Made by a program: the position numbers and the translations under genes. From Acidobacteriota bacterium (lineage in GTDB: Bacteria; Acidobacteriota; UBA6911; JACOSC01), in assembly GCA_016179055.1 (NCBI GenBank), contig JACOSC010000150.1:1-58946 (forward strand): a stretch of 58,946 nt of DNA, in the 5' to 3' direction. Shown in pieces: positions 1-8,686 of this stretch. Within the stretch, counting starts at the first letter, position 1. Every line of letters starts with the position of its first letter. Below the pieces are notes generated by a model that saw nothing but the letters and a program-made list of their open reading frames with translations, did no database searches and was not told the DNA's origin.

Positions 1-20
1 ATCCCGACCTTTGTCGGGAT
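1..20. repeat. Perfect 8-bp inverted repeat at window edge
   Basis: An 8-bp arm (1-8) pairs exactly with 13-20 around a 4-nt loop. It directly abuts the point at about base 20 where IS630 transposase similarity begins, so it may mark the breakpoint that truncated that gene. It could also be part of a repeat extending left of the window. Confidence 0.4.
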
Positions 21-262
21 TGGTGGAGCGCTGGTTTAGGGAGTTAACGGAAAAAGCGGTCCGGCGCGGCGCTTTTTTCAGCGTACCGGATTTGGTGCAG
101 GCCATCGAAGCTTTTCTGGCCGCCTGGAATGCCGATCCGCAGCCGTTTGTCTGGACGGCCCAGTTGGAGGACATCCTGCGCAAGATCGAGCGAGCCAGGG
201 CGAAACTGGAGTCCATCCAGCCGGGTTGCACGCAGCCCCCCCGCTGTAAACGGAGCCAGTGA
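11..262 (+). pseudogene. IS630-family transposase, C-terminal remnant
   Basis: The reading frame encodes the last ~80 residues of an IS630-type DDE transposase. LVERWFRELT, the VPDLVQAIEAFLAAWN stretch and PFVWTA are hallmarks of the family's C-terminal end, which includes part of the catalytic core. Similarity starts abruptly at LVERWF, after a short hairpin, so the N-terminal three quarters including the first catalytic Asp residues are missing. The AT-rich bases after the stop (about 263-295) look like an IS end. The insertion probably explains the truncated ATPase on the opposite strand just downstream. It is a dead remnant; the family call is from recognised sequence pattern. Confidence 0.75.
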
Positions 263-363
263 TATGTATAGTTATTTAAGGGACACTACACTAGAAAGGC
301 GATGGTGAGGGCGGCTTTAGGCAAGCGCAAAAACTTTTTCGTCATACCCCCTATTTTAGAGCC

Positions 364-618
364 TCACACGCTACAACGGGAATTGCTGGTGTTGAGGTCA
401 GCAAACGTCACGGCGATTTCGATTTCCTTACCCGTGTCCTCCGCATAGAAATCCTCGGCCGAAACGGTCGCCTTCGGGTCGTAGAACAAAGCCATTGCCG
501 CCAAGAAAGACGACTTGCCGGTTCCGTTACGCCCCACGATGACCGTCAGGTTGTCGCAGTCGATCTTCTCGTCTAGGATCGAGCGGAAGTTTTTGACGTG
601 AACAGTCTTGACGATCAT
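364..618 (-). pseudogene. OLD/RecF-like AAA ATPase, N-terminal fragment
   Basis: This encodes the first ~75 residues of an OLD-type or SMC-like ATPase: an N-terminal beta strand (VHVKNFRSI), then Walker A (GRNGTGKSS), then the FYDPKATVSAEDFY stretch. These proteins normally have 500-700 residues with a C-terminal TOPRIM nuclease. Similarity stops at about TFADL, after which the frame runs into unrelated sequence and a stop beside the IS630 remnant. It lies 65 nt downstream of rmuC on the same strand, so it was probably the last gene of the defence cluster. It cannot be functional as an ATPase because Walker B and the signature motif are lost. Confidence 0.75.
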
Positions 619-683
619 GTGTTTTACCTCACCTGCCTGTTCTGTAGGAGGAGGGGAATCCCCTGAGCGAGATGTTGCGTCTC

Positions 684-2102
684 TTAGGGATCACCTAAAT
701 CCTCTGTAAGTTCTGGAGCCGTCAGCGCGCGCGGTGTCGTCTCGATGGGTTGAATAAGAGGCACATCGGCACCCGGCGCAGCCCCCAGATCCTTGAATCT
801 CCGCGCGGCTGGCAGAACCCGTGCCTCCATCGACCCTACGGCGCTGTTGTAAGCCGTATTGGCCTTCTCAAGCCCCTTGCCGACTTCGGCTATGTGCTCG
901 GCAAGGGTTCTCATGCGTTCGTAGAGTTGCCTTCCGAGATCGCTGATCTCCTGGGCGTTCTTGGCGACCTGCTCCTGCCGCCAGCCATACGCCACGGCAC
1001 GAAGGAGGGCAATCAGGGTCGTCGGGGTCGCCAACACCACGCGTTGTTCGAGGCCATCCTCGATGAGGTTGTGGTCCGTGTCCACCGCAGCGCCGAAAAA
1101 CGACTCGCCGGGAATGAACATGACGACGAATTCAGGGGCCTTGGTGAACTGCGCCCAGTATTGCTTGTTGGCAAGGGCATTCATGTGACTGCGGACCTGC
1201 GCCGTGTGCCGCGCCATGGCATCCTTACGCGCTTCTTCCGAGTCCGCAGCGACTGCGTCCAGATAGGCTTCCAGAGAGACCTTCGCGTCCACGACGATTT
1301 CGCGCTCGGCGGGCAAGCGGACGATGAGATCGGGACGCTGCCTGCCTTCCTCGGTATTGGCGGTGACCTGTTCGGCGAAGTCGCAGTGCACGGACATTCC
1401 CGCCAATTCCACAACGCGGCGCAGGGTCATCTCTCCCCAACGGCCCCGCACCTGAGGCTTTCGCAGGGCCGTGACCAGATTTGCGGTCTCCTTCTGCAAC
1501 TGCTGCTGATTCGTGGACAGAATCTTCAGGTGCTCAGTAAGCCCCGAATACGCCTCCTGTCTATTCTTCTCAATCGTGCGGACATGCTCTTCAAACTTCG
1601 TAATGGATTCCGACAGGGGCTTGACCATGCCTTGAATGGCCTCCTGGCGCTTGCCAAGATCTCCCTTGGCGTCGGTGAGAACCTTGTCGAGCGTCTCCTT
1701 GGCCAGTGTTAGGAACGCAGTCGTGCTACTGTTGAGGGTGTCCCCGGCGAGAGCCTTGAATGTATCCGTGAGCTTGGCCTTCGCGTCCTCAAGAAGTTTC
1801 TTCTCTTCTTCAAGCCGTTGTACGGTCTCCGCCAATTTGGTCTCGGCCTTTACCCTTGCGCTGTTCTCGGTGGCCAACTGTTCTCGGAGCTTCGTGAAGT
1901 CGTCGGAAGCCTTCTGATTCTGCGCACGCAGTTCTGCGATGGTCGCTTCCAGTCCGTAGGTCCGACCCTCGGCCGTGTTCGTCTGCCGCGCAAGGTCCTC
2001 AATTTTGGCGGTCAGGGATTTTGAAACGCGGGCAGACGCGACCAACCAGGCCACAAGGCCGCCGATCACCAAACCACCCAATACACAGAGGACGTAGGTC
2101 AT
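684..2102 (-). CDS. rmuC: RmuC family DNA recombination protein
   Basis: The 472-residue product has the RmuC layout: an N-terminal membrane anchor (residues 3-20), a long coiled coil (about 25-160), and the RmuC nuclease-like domain (about 180-430) containing RGRWGE and LRRVVELAGM, then VVDAKVSLEAY and the FIPGESFF motif. RmuC limits recombination at inverted repeats; the fold is PD-(D/E)XK-like. The start at 2102 is chosen because it overlaps the stop of the upstream fragment (ATGA) and begins the membrane anchor; longer in-frame extension upstream is not family-like. rmuC genes often sit beside restriction or defence genes, as here. Confidence 0.9.
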   Translation of the reverse strand: MTYVLCVLGGLVIGGLVAWLVASARVSKSLTAKIEDLARQTNTAEGRTYGLEATIAELRAQNQKASDDFTKLREQLATENSARVKAETKLAETVQRLEEEKKLLEDAKAKLTDTFKALAGDTLNSSTTAFLTLAKETLDKVLTDAKGDLGKRQEAIQGMVKPLSESITKFEEHVRTIEKNRQEAYSGLTEHLKILSTNQQQLQKETANLVTALRKPQVRGRWGEMTLRRVVELAGMSVHCDFAEQVTANTEEGRQRPDLIVRLPAEREIVVDAKVSLEAYLDAVAADSEEARKDAMARHTAQVRSHMNALANKQYWAQFTKAPEFVVMFIPGESFFGAAVDTDHNLIEDGLEQRVVLATPTTLIALLRAVAYGWRQEQVAKNAQEISDLGRQLYERMRTLAEHIAEVGKGLEKANTAYNSAVGSMEARVLPAARRFKDLGAAPGADVPLIQPIETTPRALTAPELTEDLGDP

Positions 2103-2410
2103 TTCGCATCCTTCCCGCTGCGCTTTTTCAGCGCGGTCTCCCCGGCAGGAGTAAGACGGTACTTCTGAAAGTGGCTGTGCGGCTTGTCCGGGCTCGTGCG
2201 CTCCAGCCAGTCTCTTTCCAGAAGAGGGTTCAGATAGTTGCTCTGAAACGTCTTCCAATGCTTGAGCCTCAGTTCGGCCATGATGGCCTTCGCCGGTTTC
2301 GGCTCTCGGCAAAACGCCAGCACTTGTGCGGCGACTTCTGCGGTGACTTGTTCGCTGACTTCTGCGCCGTGCTTCTGGCACATCTCGATCACGCGGTTGG
2401 TGCCCTGGCC
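2099..2410 (-). pseudogene. AlbA_2/HATPase-type regulator, C-terminal winged-helix remnant
   Basis: The frame reads GQGTNRVIEMC followed by a winged helix (LKHWKTFQSNYLNPLLERDWLE, given here as landmarks LKHWKTF and YLNPLLE) and the closing KPHSHFQKYRLT. This is the standard C-terminal end of AlbA_2/HATPase_c_4 (RecG-like) transcriptional regulators. Similarity continues upstream of the first possible start (GTG at 2392) up to an in-frame TAG at 2411-2413, so the N-terminal ~350 residues have been lost. Its stop overlaps the rmuC start (ATGA), so if it is still translated it could couple rmuC translation. A large hairpin covers the break. Confidence 0.6.
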
Positions 2411-2471
2411 CTAGACCTCCCTGCGTGCGCCGCGATGCCTCACGTCGCGGCACGCAGGCCGCGGGCCAGGG
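2403..2471. repeat. Two-tier palindrome (69 bp)
   Basis: Outer arms of 9 bp (2403-2411 and 2463-2471) are perfectly complementary. Inside, arms 2420-2435 and 2445-2458 pair over 14 bp with a 2-nt bulge around a 9-nt loop. It lies exactly at the truncation point of the winged-helix remnant and between fic and rmuC. It could be a REP-type insertion or an intra-operon mRNA hairpin; there is no T-run for a classic terminator. Confidence 0.65.
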
Positions 2472-2531
2472 GAGCCATCCCTGGTCCAGCCCATTCTTAT
2501 CACGTCGTCGTTTCGTGATGTGATTATCACA

Positions 2532-3590
2532 TCAGCCCTTGCCTCTCTCGATTCGCTCCCACTGGGCGTCGGGACCACGGCCCAGGCACCTGATCTTCCG
2601 TTCTTTTTTCAGATCAGCAAGGGCTCGCTGTAACGTGGGATAGCTGACCCCCGGACACACTCGCTTCAAATCGCCGACAGTAAAGCGTCCCGCCATCCTC
2701 GTGATCGCTTGCCGCACCATCTCCCGTTTGGCTCCCTTGGCCGAGGTGATCGTGCCGACTCTGGCCTCGAATTCTTTATGCGCCGCCGTCAGCATGCCCA
2801 GAAAATAGTTCCACCAGGGCCGCAAATCATGCTTGGCTTCATGCCACCCCTGGGAACTCTTCAACAGCGCATCGTAGTAGGTCTCCTTGCTCTCCTCGAC
2901 GATTCGCTCCAGGCTGATGTAGCGACCAACCTCATAACCGGCCCGGTACAACAGCAAGAGCGTCAGTAGCCGACCAATCCGTCCATTGCCGTCCCCAAAT
3001 GGGTGCACGCACTCAAAGTCGAGTATGAAGGCGGCGATCAGCAGCAAGGGGTCCGTCTTCTGCACATCCAAAGATTGGGAAAATAACGTCACGAGCCGTT
3101 CCATGAATTCGGGAGTGGCCAATGCAGAGACCGGTCGGAAGCGAACGATCTGTCGACCATCCGGAAGGACTTCGAGGATGGCATTGTCTCTCGATTTCCA
3201 CTGGCCGCCACGCTCCCCGGTAAAGCGATAGAGATCCCGATGCCAACTTTTGATGAGGTGCGTGGAGAGGCGCCATTTCTCATGGTTCACGTGAATCGTT
3301 GCAAGCACATCGCGGTAACCCGCTACTTCCTGCTCGGATCGATCTCTGGGTTTGACCTTCTTCATCACCAGAGGTTCAATGCGATCTGCGGCGATCGTGA
3401 TGCCCTCGATTCGGTTTGAGGATTCAGTGCTTTGCACCATGGCGACACGGCGGAGCGTCTCCAGAACCTCGGGCGATTGCTCCTGGTAGAGATTCTGCCG
3501 GCCCCTGAACTCCCCTAGTGCACGCATGGCCATTAGCAATCCGTGGGAGAGCGAGGTGTCCAGTAGGTAGTCGTGCTCAAAGGACCTCAT
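2532..3590 (-). CDS. Fic family protein (class II, N-terminal inhibitory helix)
   Basis: The 352-residue protein carries the full Fic motif HPFGDGNGRIGR (catalytic His196), typical of enzymes that AMPylate target proteins. The inhibitory motif S-x3-E-G (S58, E62, G63 in SSNRIEG) lies N-terminal to the Fic core, marking a class II, self-inhibited Fic. A winged helix (about 305-350) follows, so the protein may also bind DNA. The start at 3590 has a perfect AAGGAGG 4 nt upstream and overlaps the upstream small ORF. It is fourth in the island's minus-strand gene series. Target unknown. Such Fic proteins are frequent near type I restriction loci. Confidence 0.93.
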   Translation of the reverse strand: MRSFEHDYLLDTSLSHGLLMAMRALGEFRGRQNLYQEQSPEVLETLRRVAMVQSTESSNRIEGITIAADRIEPLVMKKVKPRDRSEQEVAGYRDVLATIHVNHEKWRLSTHLIKSWHRDLYRFTGERGGQWKSRDNAILEVLPDGRQIVRFRPVSALATPEFMERLVTLFSQSLDVQKTDPLLLIAAFILDFECVHPFGDGNGRIGRLLTLLLLYRAGYEVGRYISLERIVEESKETYYDALLKSSQGWHEAKHDLRPWWNYFLGMLTAAHKEFEARVGTITSAKGAKREMVRQAITRMAGRFTVGDLKRVCPGVSYPTLQRALADLKKERKIRCLGRGPDAQWERIERGKG

Positions 3591-3772
3591 GCGCCTCCTT
3601 TCCCGTAAGGCGGCGGCTCTGACTCCTTCACTTTCATGGGCTGGGTCATCGCGTCCACCGGCAAGTAGTAGTGGGCCACCTTGGTGACCTCGTGCCACTC
3701 AAACCGCACAGGGTCTTTGATCGGCTCATGTAGCTGCGGCGTCGTGCTGCAGTTGGTGATTATGTGCTTCAT
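3587..3772 (-). CDS. Small conserved ORF, copy 1 (61 aa)
   Basis: I do not recognise this family. The product is 61 residues with the core DPVRFEWHEVTKVAHYY and DAMTQPMKV. It overlaps the stop of the upstream nuclease gene (ATGA at 3769-3772) and the start of fic (3587-3590), so it is translationally coupled on both sides. A clear paralogue (copy 2, 4992-5150) sits immediately upstream of the nuclease gene, which argues that it is a real, conserved coding unit rather than chance. No signal peptide, membrane segment or Cys motif. It might be an antitoxin-like or adaptor peptide for the following gene; that is inference only. Confidence 0.6.
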   Translation of the reverse strand: MKHIITNCSTTPQLHEPIKDPVRFEWHEVTKVAHYYLPVDAMTQPMKVKESEPPPYGKGGA

Positions 3773-4995
3773 TCTTCTTTCTCTCCAGTACGGCGGGAGT
3801 TTTGTTTCTTCCTTACTGTTCGCTTGGTTTCGATCTCACCCGGCGAAGTGAGTGCAAGCCTCTTGCGCTTCTGCAGGATGGCCCGGGTCCGCTCGATCTC
3901 GGCGGCCAGTTCTTTTTCGTCAGGCAGGGACATACGATACTCCGAGGCCATGACCTTGTTCGGCAGTCCTTCGAGCGCGTACCGGGCGACCGCTTCGTTT
4001 TTCTGGGCGCAGAGAATCAGACCCACCGGGGGATTCTCACCTTCGCGCACCCAGTGTTCCCGCGCATAATTGAGATAGAGGTGCATCTGGCCGGCGTCGG
4101 CATGAGTGAACTTGCCGATCTTCAGGTCAATGATCACCAGACACCGTAATCGTCGGTGAAAGAAGAGGAGATCCACGCGATACCACTCATCGCCAATGCG
4201 CAGTCGTTTCTGCCTTCCAATGAAGCAGAAGTTGCCGCCAAGTTCCAGCAGAAAGGTCTCCAAATGCCGGATGAGCGCCTCTTCCAGGTCGGTTTCGGAA
4301 TACTCGTCCCTGAGGCCGAGAAATTCAAGCACGTAGGGGTCTTTGATTTCCTCCTCTGGACGAATACGATCTTCTGGCAGCGCCTTTTCTCCCTTTCGTA
4401 ACATGGCGACTTTGTTTCTGGATAGGGATGTCCGTTCGTAGAACTGGGAGTTGATCTGTCGGTCGAGTTGCCGCACCGACCAGCCGCAGCGCAAGGCCTC
4501 TGTTTCGTAGAAATTCCTGGCATTTTCGTTCTTCACGGAGAGCAAACGCACATAGGCCGACCACGGAAGTGGGAAACGCTTCGCTGCCGTCGCCAAGAAG
4601 GATGTCGAGGCTTGCCTCGATTCTCTCGACACTGTCGAGAGAATCGACGGGCCGGATTCTATCATCGGTGTCGAGAGATTTTCTTCTTGGGGAAACGAGA
4701 GGTAAAACTGGCGGAACCTGTTCAAATTCGGGTAAGAAAACCCGCGCCCAAATTTCGCGGTCAATTCCCCGGCTAGCCGTTCAAGCAACTTTTCGCCATA
4801 TGCGGCGCGCAATTGACCCTTCTGCTCGAACTCCACGATGCGCAGCCCAGTGAGCCAATAAGCGGCCGTCATGATGCAGTTCACCGTACGGGCCGCCGAC
4901 GTCCTGGCCGCACTGATGAGATTGGATATGTCCCCAAGGACAGCCTCGTAGTGGACCTCCAAGCTGCTGCCTTGCTTTGTCGGCTCATTCGTCAT
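3769..4995 (-). CDS. PD-(D/E)XK nuclease family protein (YhcG/DUF1016)
   Basis: The 408-residue product matches the YhcG/DUF1016 family. An N-terminal helical/winged-helix half (about 15-190, with GRGFSYPNLNRFRQFY) precedes a C-terminal PD-(D/E)XK nuclease core. In the core VDLLFFH supplies D275 and IIDLKIG supplies D290 and K292; the usual ELK is DLK here. KMAS-type ending LPNKVMASEY is typical. Such nucleases occur beside type I restriction and Fic genes and are thought to cut nucleic acid. Length is slightly above the usual ~350 because of a basic Lys/Arg-rich tail (residues 375-408). Start overlaps copy 2 of the small ORF. Confidence 0.9.
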   Translation of the reverse strand: MTNEPTKQGSSLEVHYEAVLGDISNLISAARTSAARTVNCIMTAAYWLTGLRIVEFEQKGQLRAAYGEKLLERLAGELTAKFGRGFSYPNLNRFRQFYLSFPQEENLSTPMIESGPSILSTVSRESRQASTSFLATAAKRFPLPWSAYVRLLSVKNENARNFYETEALRCGWSVRQLDRQINSQFYERTSLSRNKVAMLRKGEKALPEDRIRPEEEIKDPYVLEFLGLRDEYSETDLEEALIRHLETFLLELGGNFCFIGRQKRLRIGDEWYRVDLLFFHRRLRCLVIIDLKIGKFTHADAGQMHLYLNYAREHWVREGENPPVGLILCAQKNEAVARYALEGLPNKVMASEYRMSLPDEKELAAEIERTRAILQKRKRLALTSPGEIETKRTVRKKQNSRRTGEKEE

Positions 4996-5150
4996 TTGTC
5001 CATCTTCCTGTAAGGCAATTCATCTTCCCGCACCTGCATCGGCCGGGTCAGCGCATCCACTGACAGGCAGTAATGTGCTACCTTGGAGACCTCATGCCAC
5101 TCGAAGCGGGCGGGGTCCCTGATCGGTTCCTGAAGCTGTGGCACAGGCAT
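4992..5150 (-). CDS. Small conserved ORF, copy 2 (52 aa)
   Basis: This 52-residue ORF is a paralogue of the ORF at 3587-3772. The shared core is DPARFEWHEVSKVAHYC and DALTRPMQV, against DPVRFEWHEV and DAMTQPMKV in copy 1. Its stop overlaps the start of the nuclease gene (ATGA). The ATG at 5148-5150 lies inside a palindromic repeat that seems to have been inserted in frame. Upstream of the repeat, LYVVTKCK aligns with the N-terminus of copy 1 (HIITNC), so the repeat may now supply the start codon. Function unknown. Confidence 0.55.
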   Translation of the reverse strand: MPVPQLQEPIRDPARFEWHEVSKVAHYCLSVDALTRPMQVREDELPYRKMDK

Positions 5151-5184
5151 CTTGCCTGTGGAATCTAACAGGCTGGAAGCCTGT
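5142..5184. repeat. Pair of palindromic REP-like units
   Basis: Two hairpins lie side by side: arms 5142-5149/5153-5160 (3-nt loop) and 5168-5174/5178-5184 (3-nt loop), both built on ACAGGC...GCCTGT. Such ACAGGC-type palindromes are widely dispersed in some bacterial genomes. This pair interrupts the 5' part of small ORF copy 2. Confidence 0.8.
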
Positions 5185-5244
5185 CCCAGCTTGCATTTCG
5201 TGACGACGTAGAGCCCGTGGAATGGTTTGAATGGCGGCCTTCGC

Positions 5245-8175
5245 CTACAATCCGGCCTGCACCACCCTCTGGTTTCCCAAGTCGATCACTTCGCGGAGAG
5301 TGGCGAGCATCGACTCTACCGCCTTGGCAGACGGCGGCGGGGCCGCTTCATCGCTCGTGGTCGGTTCCGTCAATTCCCGCACGCGGGCGATGCGCCCGGC
5401 TAGGTCGTCGGGCAGGCGACCGAGATCCAACAGTTCCGACTGAAGCTCGCGGGGAGAGGGAAGATCGGAGCTGGGCTCTCGCTCTTTGGTCAGCAAAAGA
5501 TGGCCCGAAAGCGCCCAGCCCAGCGCCTCGCGGATCGGGTGCAATACCTCTTCGGGAAACCCACCTTGGAAAACCACTTCAGCCAGTCGCAGCCGCTTGG
5601 CGGCGACTTGCAGCACTTCGCAGGCCTTCTGCATACGGCGCTCGTTCGCCGCCTGTCCGGGCGATGTGGACGGGTCAGGCAAAGCCGGCGCCCGATAAGC
5701 TTCTTCGTCCGCTGAGGACGGTTCCCCCAAGCCCCCCGTCAAAGCCATCAGGGTTTGATACCCTTCTCGTTCCAGCAAGTGCAAGCCGGGAATAGCGCCA
5801 CCCACGCCGAAATGTTCCTGTACCAACGATTCGATCGGCCCGCGCATCTCGGCCGGCTCCCGGTCTACTACAATAAGTAGATTCCCATCACCCTCCATCC
5901 CGGACCGTTGGGGCGACCGTCGGACCAAGAGCACGCGTCCGGGGAAGCGCGCCAGTAACTGCTCGGCCAAGGAACGCAAGGTCGGCGGCTCACTGGGCTC
6001 GCGCGCGGACTCGGTGGGCCCTTCTTCTTCCCTGAGCCCTTCGGGTTCTTTCGGCGCCGGCCCACGCTCCTCCGTACAGGTATCGGCCGACGGATCGAGC
6101 ATCTTGGAAAGCTGCTGCAACAGGCCCTGGCTCATGTCATGGAAAGTGACGGAGCTCGGCGACTCCTCGCTGCCAAAAATACTTGCAAAGACATTGCGCT
6201 TCTTGGCCAGCGTATCCAACATACGTTCTTCGATCGAATCTTGCGCAATCAAGTTAATAACGCTCACGGCCCGCGGCTGGCCGTGACGGTGGGCACGGGC
6301 GATCCGCTGCTCCAGCACCGCCGGATTCCAAGGCAAATCCAAATTCACCACCAAGCTCGCCGCTTGCAAGTTCAGTCCCAAGCCGCCGGCGTCCGTCGAG
6401 AGAAACACCCGGCAGTCAGGGTCGGCAAAGAAGCGCTCGATGAGCAGACCCCGCCGGGCCGCCGGCACGTCGCCGGTCAATTTGACAAAGCCGAGATTCA
6501 AGCGCTTCAGCACCGGCACGGTCAAGTCCAGCATTCCGGACCACTGGCTGAAGATCAGCGCCTTGTGCCCGTTGTTCGCGACTTCATCGCTCAGAATGTT
6601 GAACAGCTCGCCGAGCTTCGGCGCCGTGCGTTCCCGCTCCTTGGCCGACAGATTGCGGTCATGAAGCGCCAGGGCGTTGCAGATCAGGCGCATTTTGACG
6701 AGTGCCTTCAAGAGAAGATCTCTCTCTTTGGGGGTCAACGGCCGCCGCTTAAGGATGGAAAGCAGCTTGGCTACGACTTGCGCGTACTCTTCGTAGGCCT
6801 TCCGCTGGGGCGGCGTGAGCTCGACAAAGAAATTGTTGTCCACCCGCTCGGGAAGATCTTTCAAAACCTCCCCTCGTGTCCGTCGCATGATATACGGCGC
6901 CAGGCGAGCGCGCAGGGCGTCCAGATTCTTGTACCCGAGAACTTTATAGGCCCCTGACTTGAGCTTCTCCAGTTCGAAATAATTCTCGTTAAATTGCCAG
7001 AGTGGGCCCAAAATGCGAGGATCAAGAAATTGGAAAATGCTATAGAGTTCATCCAGCCGGTTTTCCAGCGGCGTCCCCGTCAGCACGAAGGCGTAGCGAC
7101 TGCGCAGGCGCTTCACTTCGGTGGCGGTCTTGGTGCGCCAGTTCTTTATGCGCTGAGCTTCATCCAGGATGATTACATCCGGGCGCAGCGCTTCCAGATG
7201 TTCCTGGTCGCGCAACACCAACTCGTAATTAATGATGGTGAAAAACGAAGCCTGCTGATACTGGACACGGCGGTCGGGAGACGGTCCTTGGACGACGGTC
7301 GCCGGCAAGCTGGTGAACTTCCGAATCTCCCGCGCCCACTGGTGTTTGAGCGAAGCCGGGCAGATAATGAGCACTTTGCCGATATCCCTCAGCTCACGCA
7401 GCAAAGCCGTGGCGGCAATGGCCTGCACGGTCTTTCCGCAACCCATGTCGTCGGCCAACAAGGAGCGCCGGCCGAACGCCAGGTGCAACGCGCCCAGCTC
7501 CTGGTAGGGATATAATTTCGTGCCGATGACGTCGAACGTGCGATGCCCTTGTTTGACCTGTTCGAGAAACCAGACCTTTTGCCGCTGAACCGCTTCCCGA
7601 TCCAGCAGCCGGTCGTAGAAATCCCGTACTTCGTCTGCCACTTGAATATTGATCTGATGAGGTGTCGGCAATTCTTCCAGGGCTTGCAGGAGAGCCGGCA
7701 ATGCGCTAGAGAGCGGTCCTTGCAGTATCCCTGCCGGATCGAAATAGCGATCGAGCAATCCGCGTAGAATGCTCTGGTTCGGCAAAGGCAGCGAGACCCG
7801 TACGCTGATGTCCTGCGCGTAGTGCAAATAGATCTGTGTGGCCGGCGGGCCTTGGCGCTCAAACTCCCTCCAAGCTTTGCCGAGCTTTTTCTTGAGATAG
7901 ATGAGTACGCCTTCGATGTGCTTGCACGTCCCCAGTAGATTGGTCCGATAATCCGGACAGATGCAGGTATTCTGCGGCTCCCGCAGCGAGCGGATTTGCA
8001 CCCGATACCGGCGCTGGGAAGCCGACTCGACCTCGAATGAACCAAAAACGGGATGCCCGCCGGAAGGGGCCACCCGCATAATTTCCTCCCGCGCGCGCTG
8101 CCGCCGCCGCTCGATTTGTTCTTGTATTGACATAGGCTTTGTCTGTCTAAGATCAAATTGGGGTTGTTGCGCCAC
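5245..8175 (-). CDS. SNF2-family helicase with SWIM zinc finger
   Basis: The 976-residue protein starts with a SWIM-type zinc finger (C71-x-C73...C84-x-H86), then a complete SNF2 ATPase. The ATPase has Walker A ADDMGCGKT (241-249), the DEAQ box (338-341), the LTGTPLENR motif, and helicase C with STDAGGLGLN and the arginine-finger region IARAHRHGQ. About 280 residues follow (700-976) with no domain I can name, rich in Glu/Pro, possibly an interaction tail. The GTG start at 8175 is used; an ATG 14 codons in is possible. It would act as a DNA translocase, perhaps the remodelling partner of the downstream nuclease. Stop is ~95 nt before small ORF copy 2. Confidence 0.92.
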   Translation of the reverse strand: MAQQPQFDLRQTKPMSIQEQIERRRQRAREEIMRVAPSGGHPVFGSFEVESASQRRYRVQIRSLREPQNTCICPDYRTNLLGTCKHIEGVLIYLKKKLGKAWREFERQGPPATQIYLHYAQDISVRVSLPLPNQSILRGLLDRYFDPAGILQGPLSSALPALLQALEELPTPHQINIQVADEVRDFYDRLLDREAVQRQKVWFLEQVKQGHRTFDVIGTKLYPYQELGALHLAFGRRSLLADDMGCGKTVQAIAATALLRELRDIGKVLIICPASLKHQWAREIRKFTSLPATVVQGPSPDRRVQYQQASFFTIINYELVLRDQEHLEALRPDVIILDEAQRIKNWRTKTATEVKRLRSRYAFVLTGTPLENRLDELYSIFQFLDPRILGPLWQFNENYFELEKLKSGAYKVLGYKNLDALRARLAPYIMRRTRGEVLKDLPERVDNNFFVELTPPQRKAYEEYAQVVAKLLSILKRRPLTPKERDLLLKALVKMRLICNALALHDRNLSAKERERTAPKLGELFNILSDEVANNGHKALIFSQWSGMLDLTVPVLKRLNLGFVKLTGDVPAARRGLLIERFFADPDCRVFLSTDAGGLGLNLQAASLVVNLDLPWNPAVLEQRIARAHRHGQPRAVSVINLIAQDSIEERMLDTLAKKRNVFASIFGSEESPSSVTFHDMSQGLLQQLSKMLDPSADTCTEERGPAPKEPEGLREEEGPTESAREPSEPPTLRSLAEQLLARFPGRVLLVRRSPQRSGMEGDGNLLIVVDREPAEMRGPIESLVQEHFGVGGAIPGLHLLEREGYQTLMALTGGLGEPSSADEEAYRAPALPDPSTSPGQAANERRMQKACEVLQVAAKRLRLAEVVFQGGFPEEVLHPIREALGWALSGHLLLTKEREPSSDLPSPRELQSELLDLGRLPDDLAGRIARVRELTEPTTSDEAAPPPSAKAVESMLATLREVIDLGNQRVVQAGL

Positions 8176-8686
8176 CGGTAGGCCCTAAAGGACCTGCCTA
8201 TAGTCAGTGGTCACTACGGGACCATAACGGCTGCGAAATTGCTCTGAATCTTTACTGGTCCGCCAGCTTCGCCTTGGGCCATTTCTTGAGTCGCAGTTTC
8301 AAGATCGATCTATTATATAGCGTGTATGGGGTCTAATTTCCCAAGACAATTTATCTGGTCGGTCGATAATACCACAATGTACGCGCCGGTATCAACTCGC
8401 GCCTAGCTTCTGGGTGTGCGTCAAATTTGTTGGTGGTTTGAATCAACCATGGGAATTTTCTGGTAATGGTTTTGTATATTTATGGTAGGATTCATTTAAC
8501 CACAAAGACACGAAGACACAAAGCTGAAACACTAGGTACTCTGATTCATAATTACGCTAATGTATTATCGTCACAGGATGGCGAAGACCATCAGGTCTTC
8601 GTTGACCGAACTAATCAGTGCACGCCCTTGCGTTTTGTGTTAGGATGAGACTCTATTTTTCACGCTGTGGATTGGAGGGAGTTACG
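8176..8686. other. Intergenic region with dispersed CACAAAGACAC motif
   Basis: No credible gene is seen. At 8497-8523 there is a purine-rich repeat of ACACAAAG/ACACGAAG units, a motif that recurs in intergenic DNA of many environmental bacteria. The region is AT-rich relative to its neighbours and must hold the divergent promoters of the SNF2 gene (minus) and the next gene (plus); I could not assign boxes confidently. Confidence 0.5.

Noticed and set aside
750-1712. 320-codon plus-strand frame opposite rmuC
   Set aside because: It is fully antisense to a well-supported gene, has no ribosome site and no family similarity.
684-2453. Longer RmuC reading frame to 2453
   Set aside because: The first 117 codons overlap the winged-helix remnant and the hairpin, and lack RmuC similarity; the membrane anchor begins at 2102.
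8466-8648. 60-codon frame starting MVLYIYGRIH
   Set aside because: It includes the dispersed ACACAAAG repeat and has no ribosome site or relatives that I recognise.
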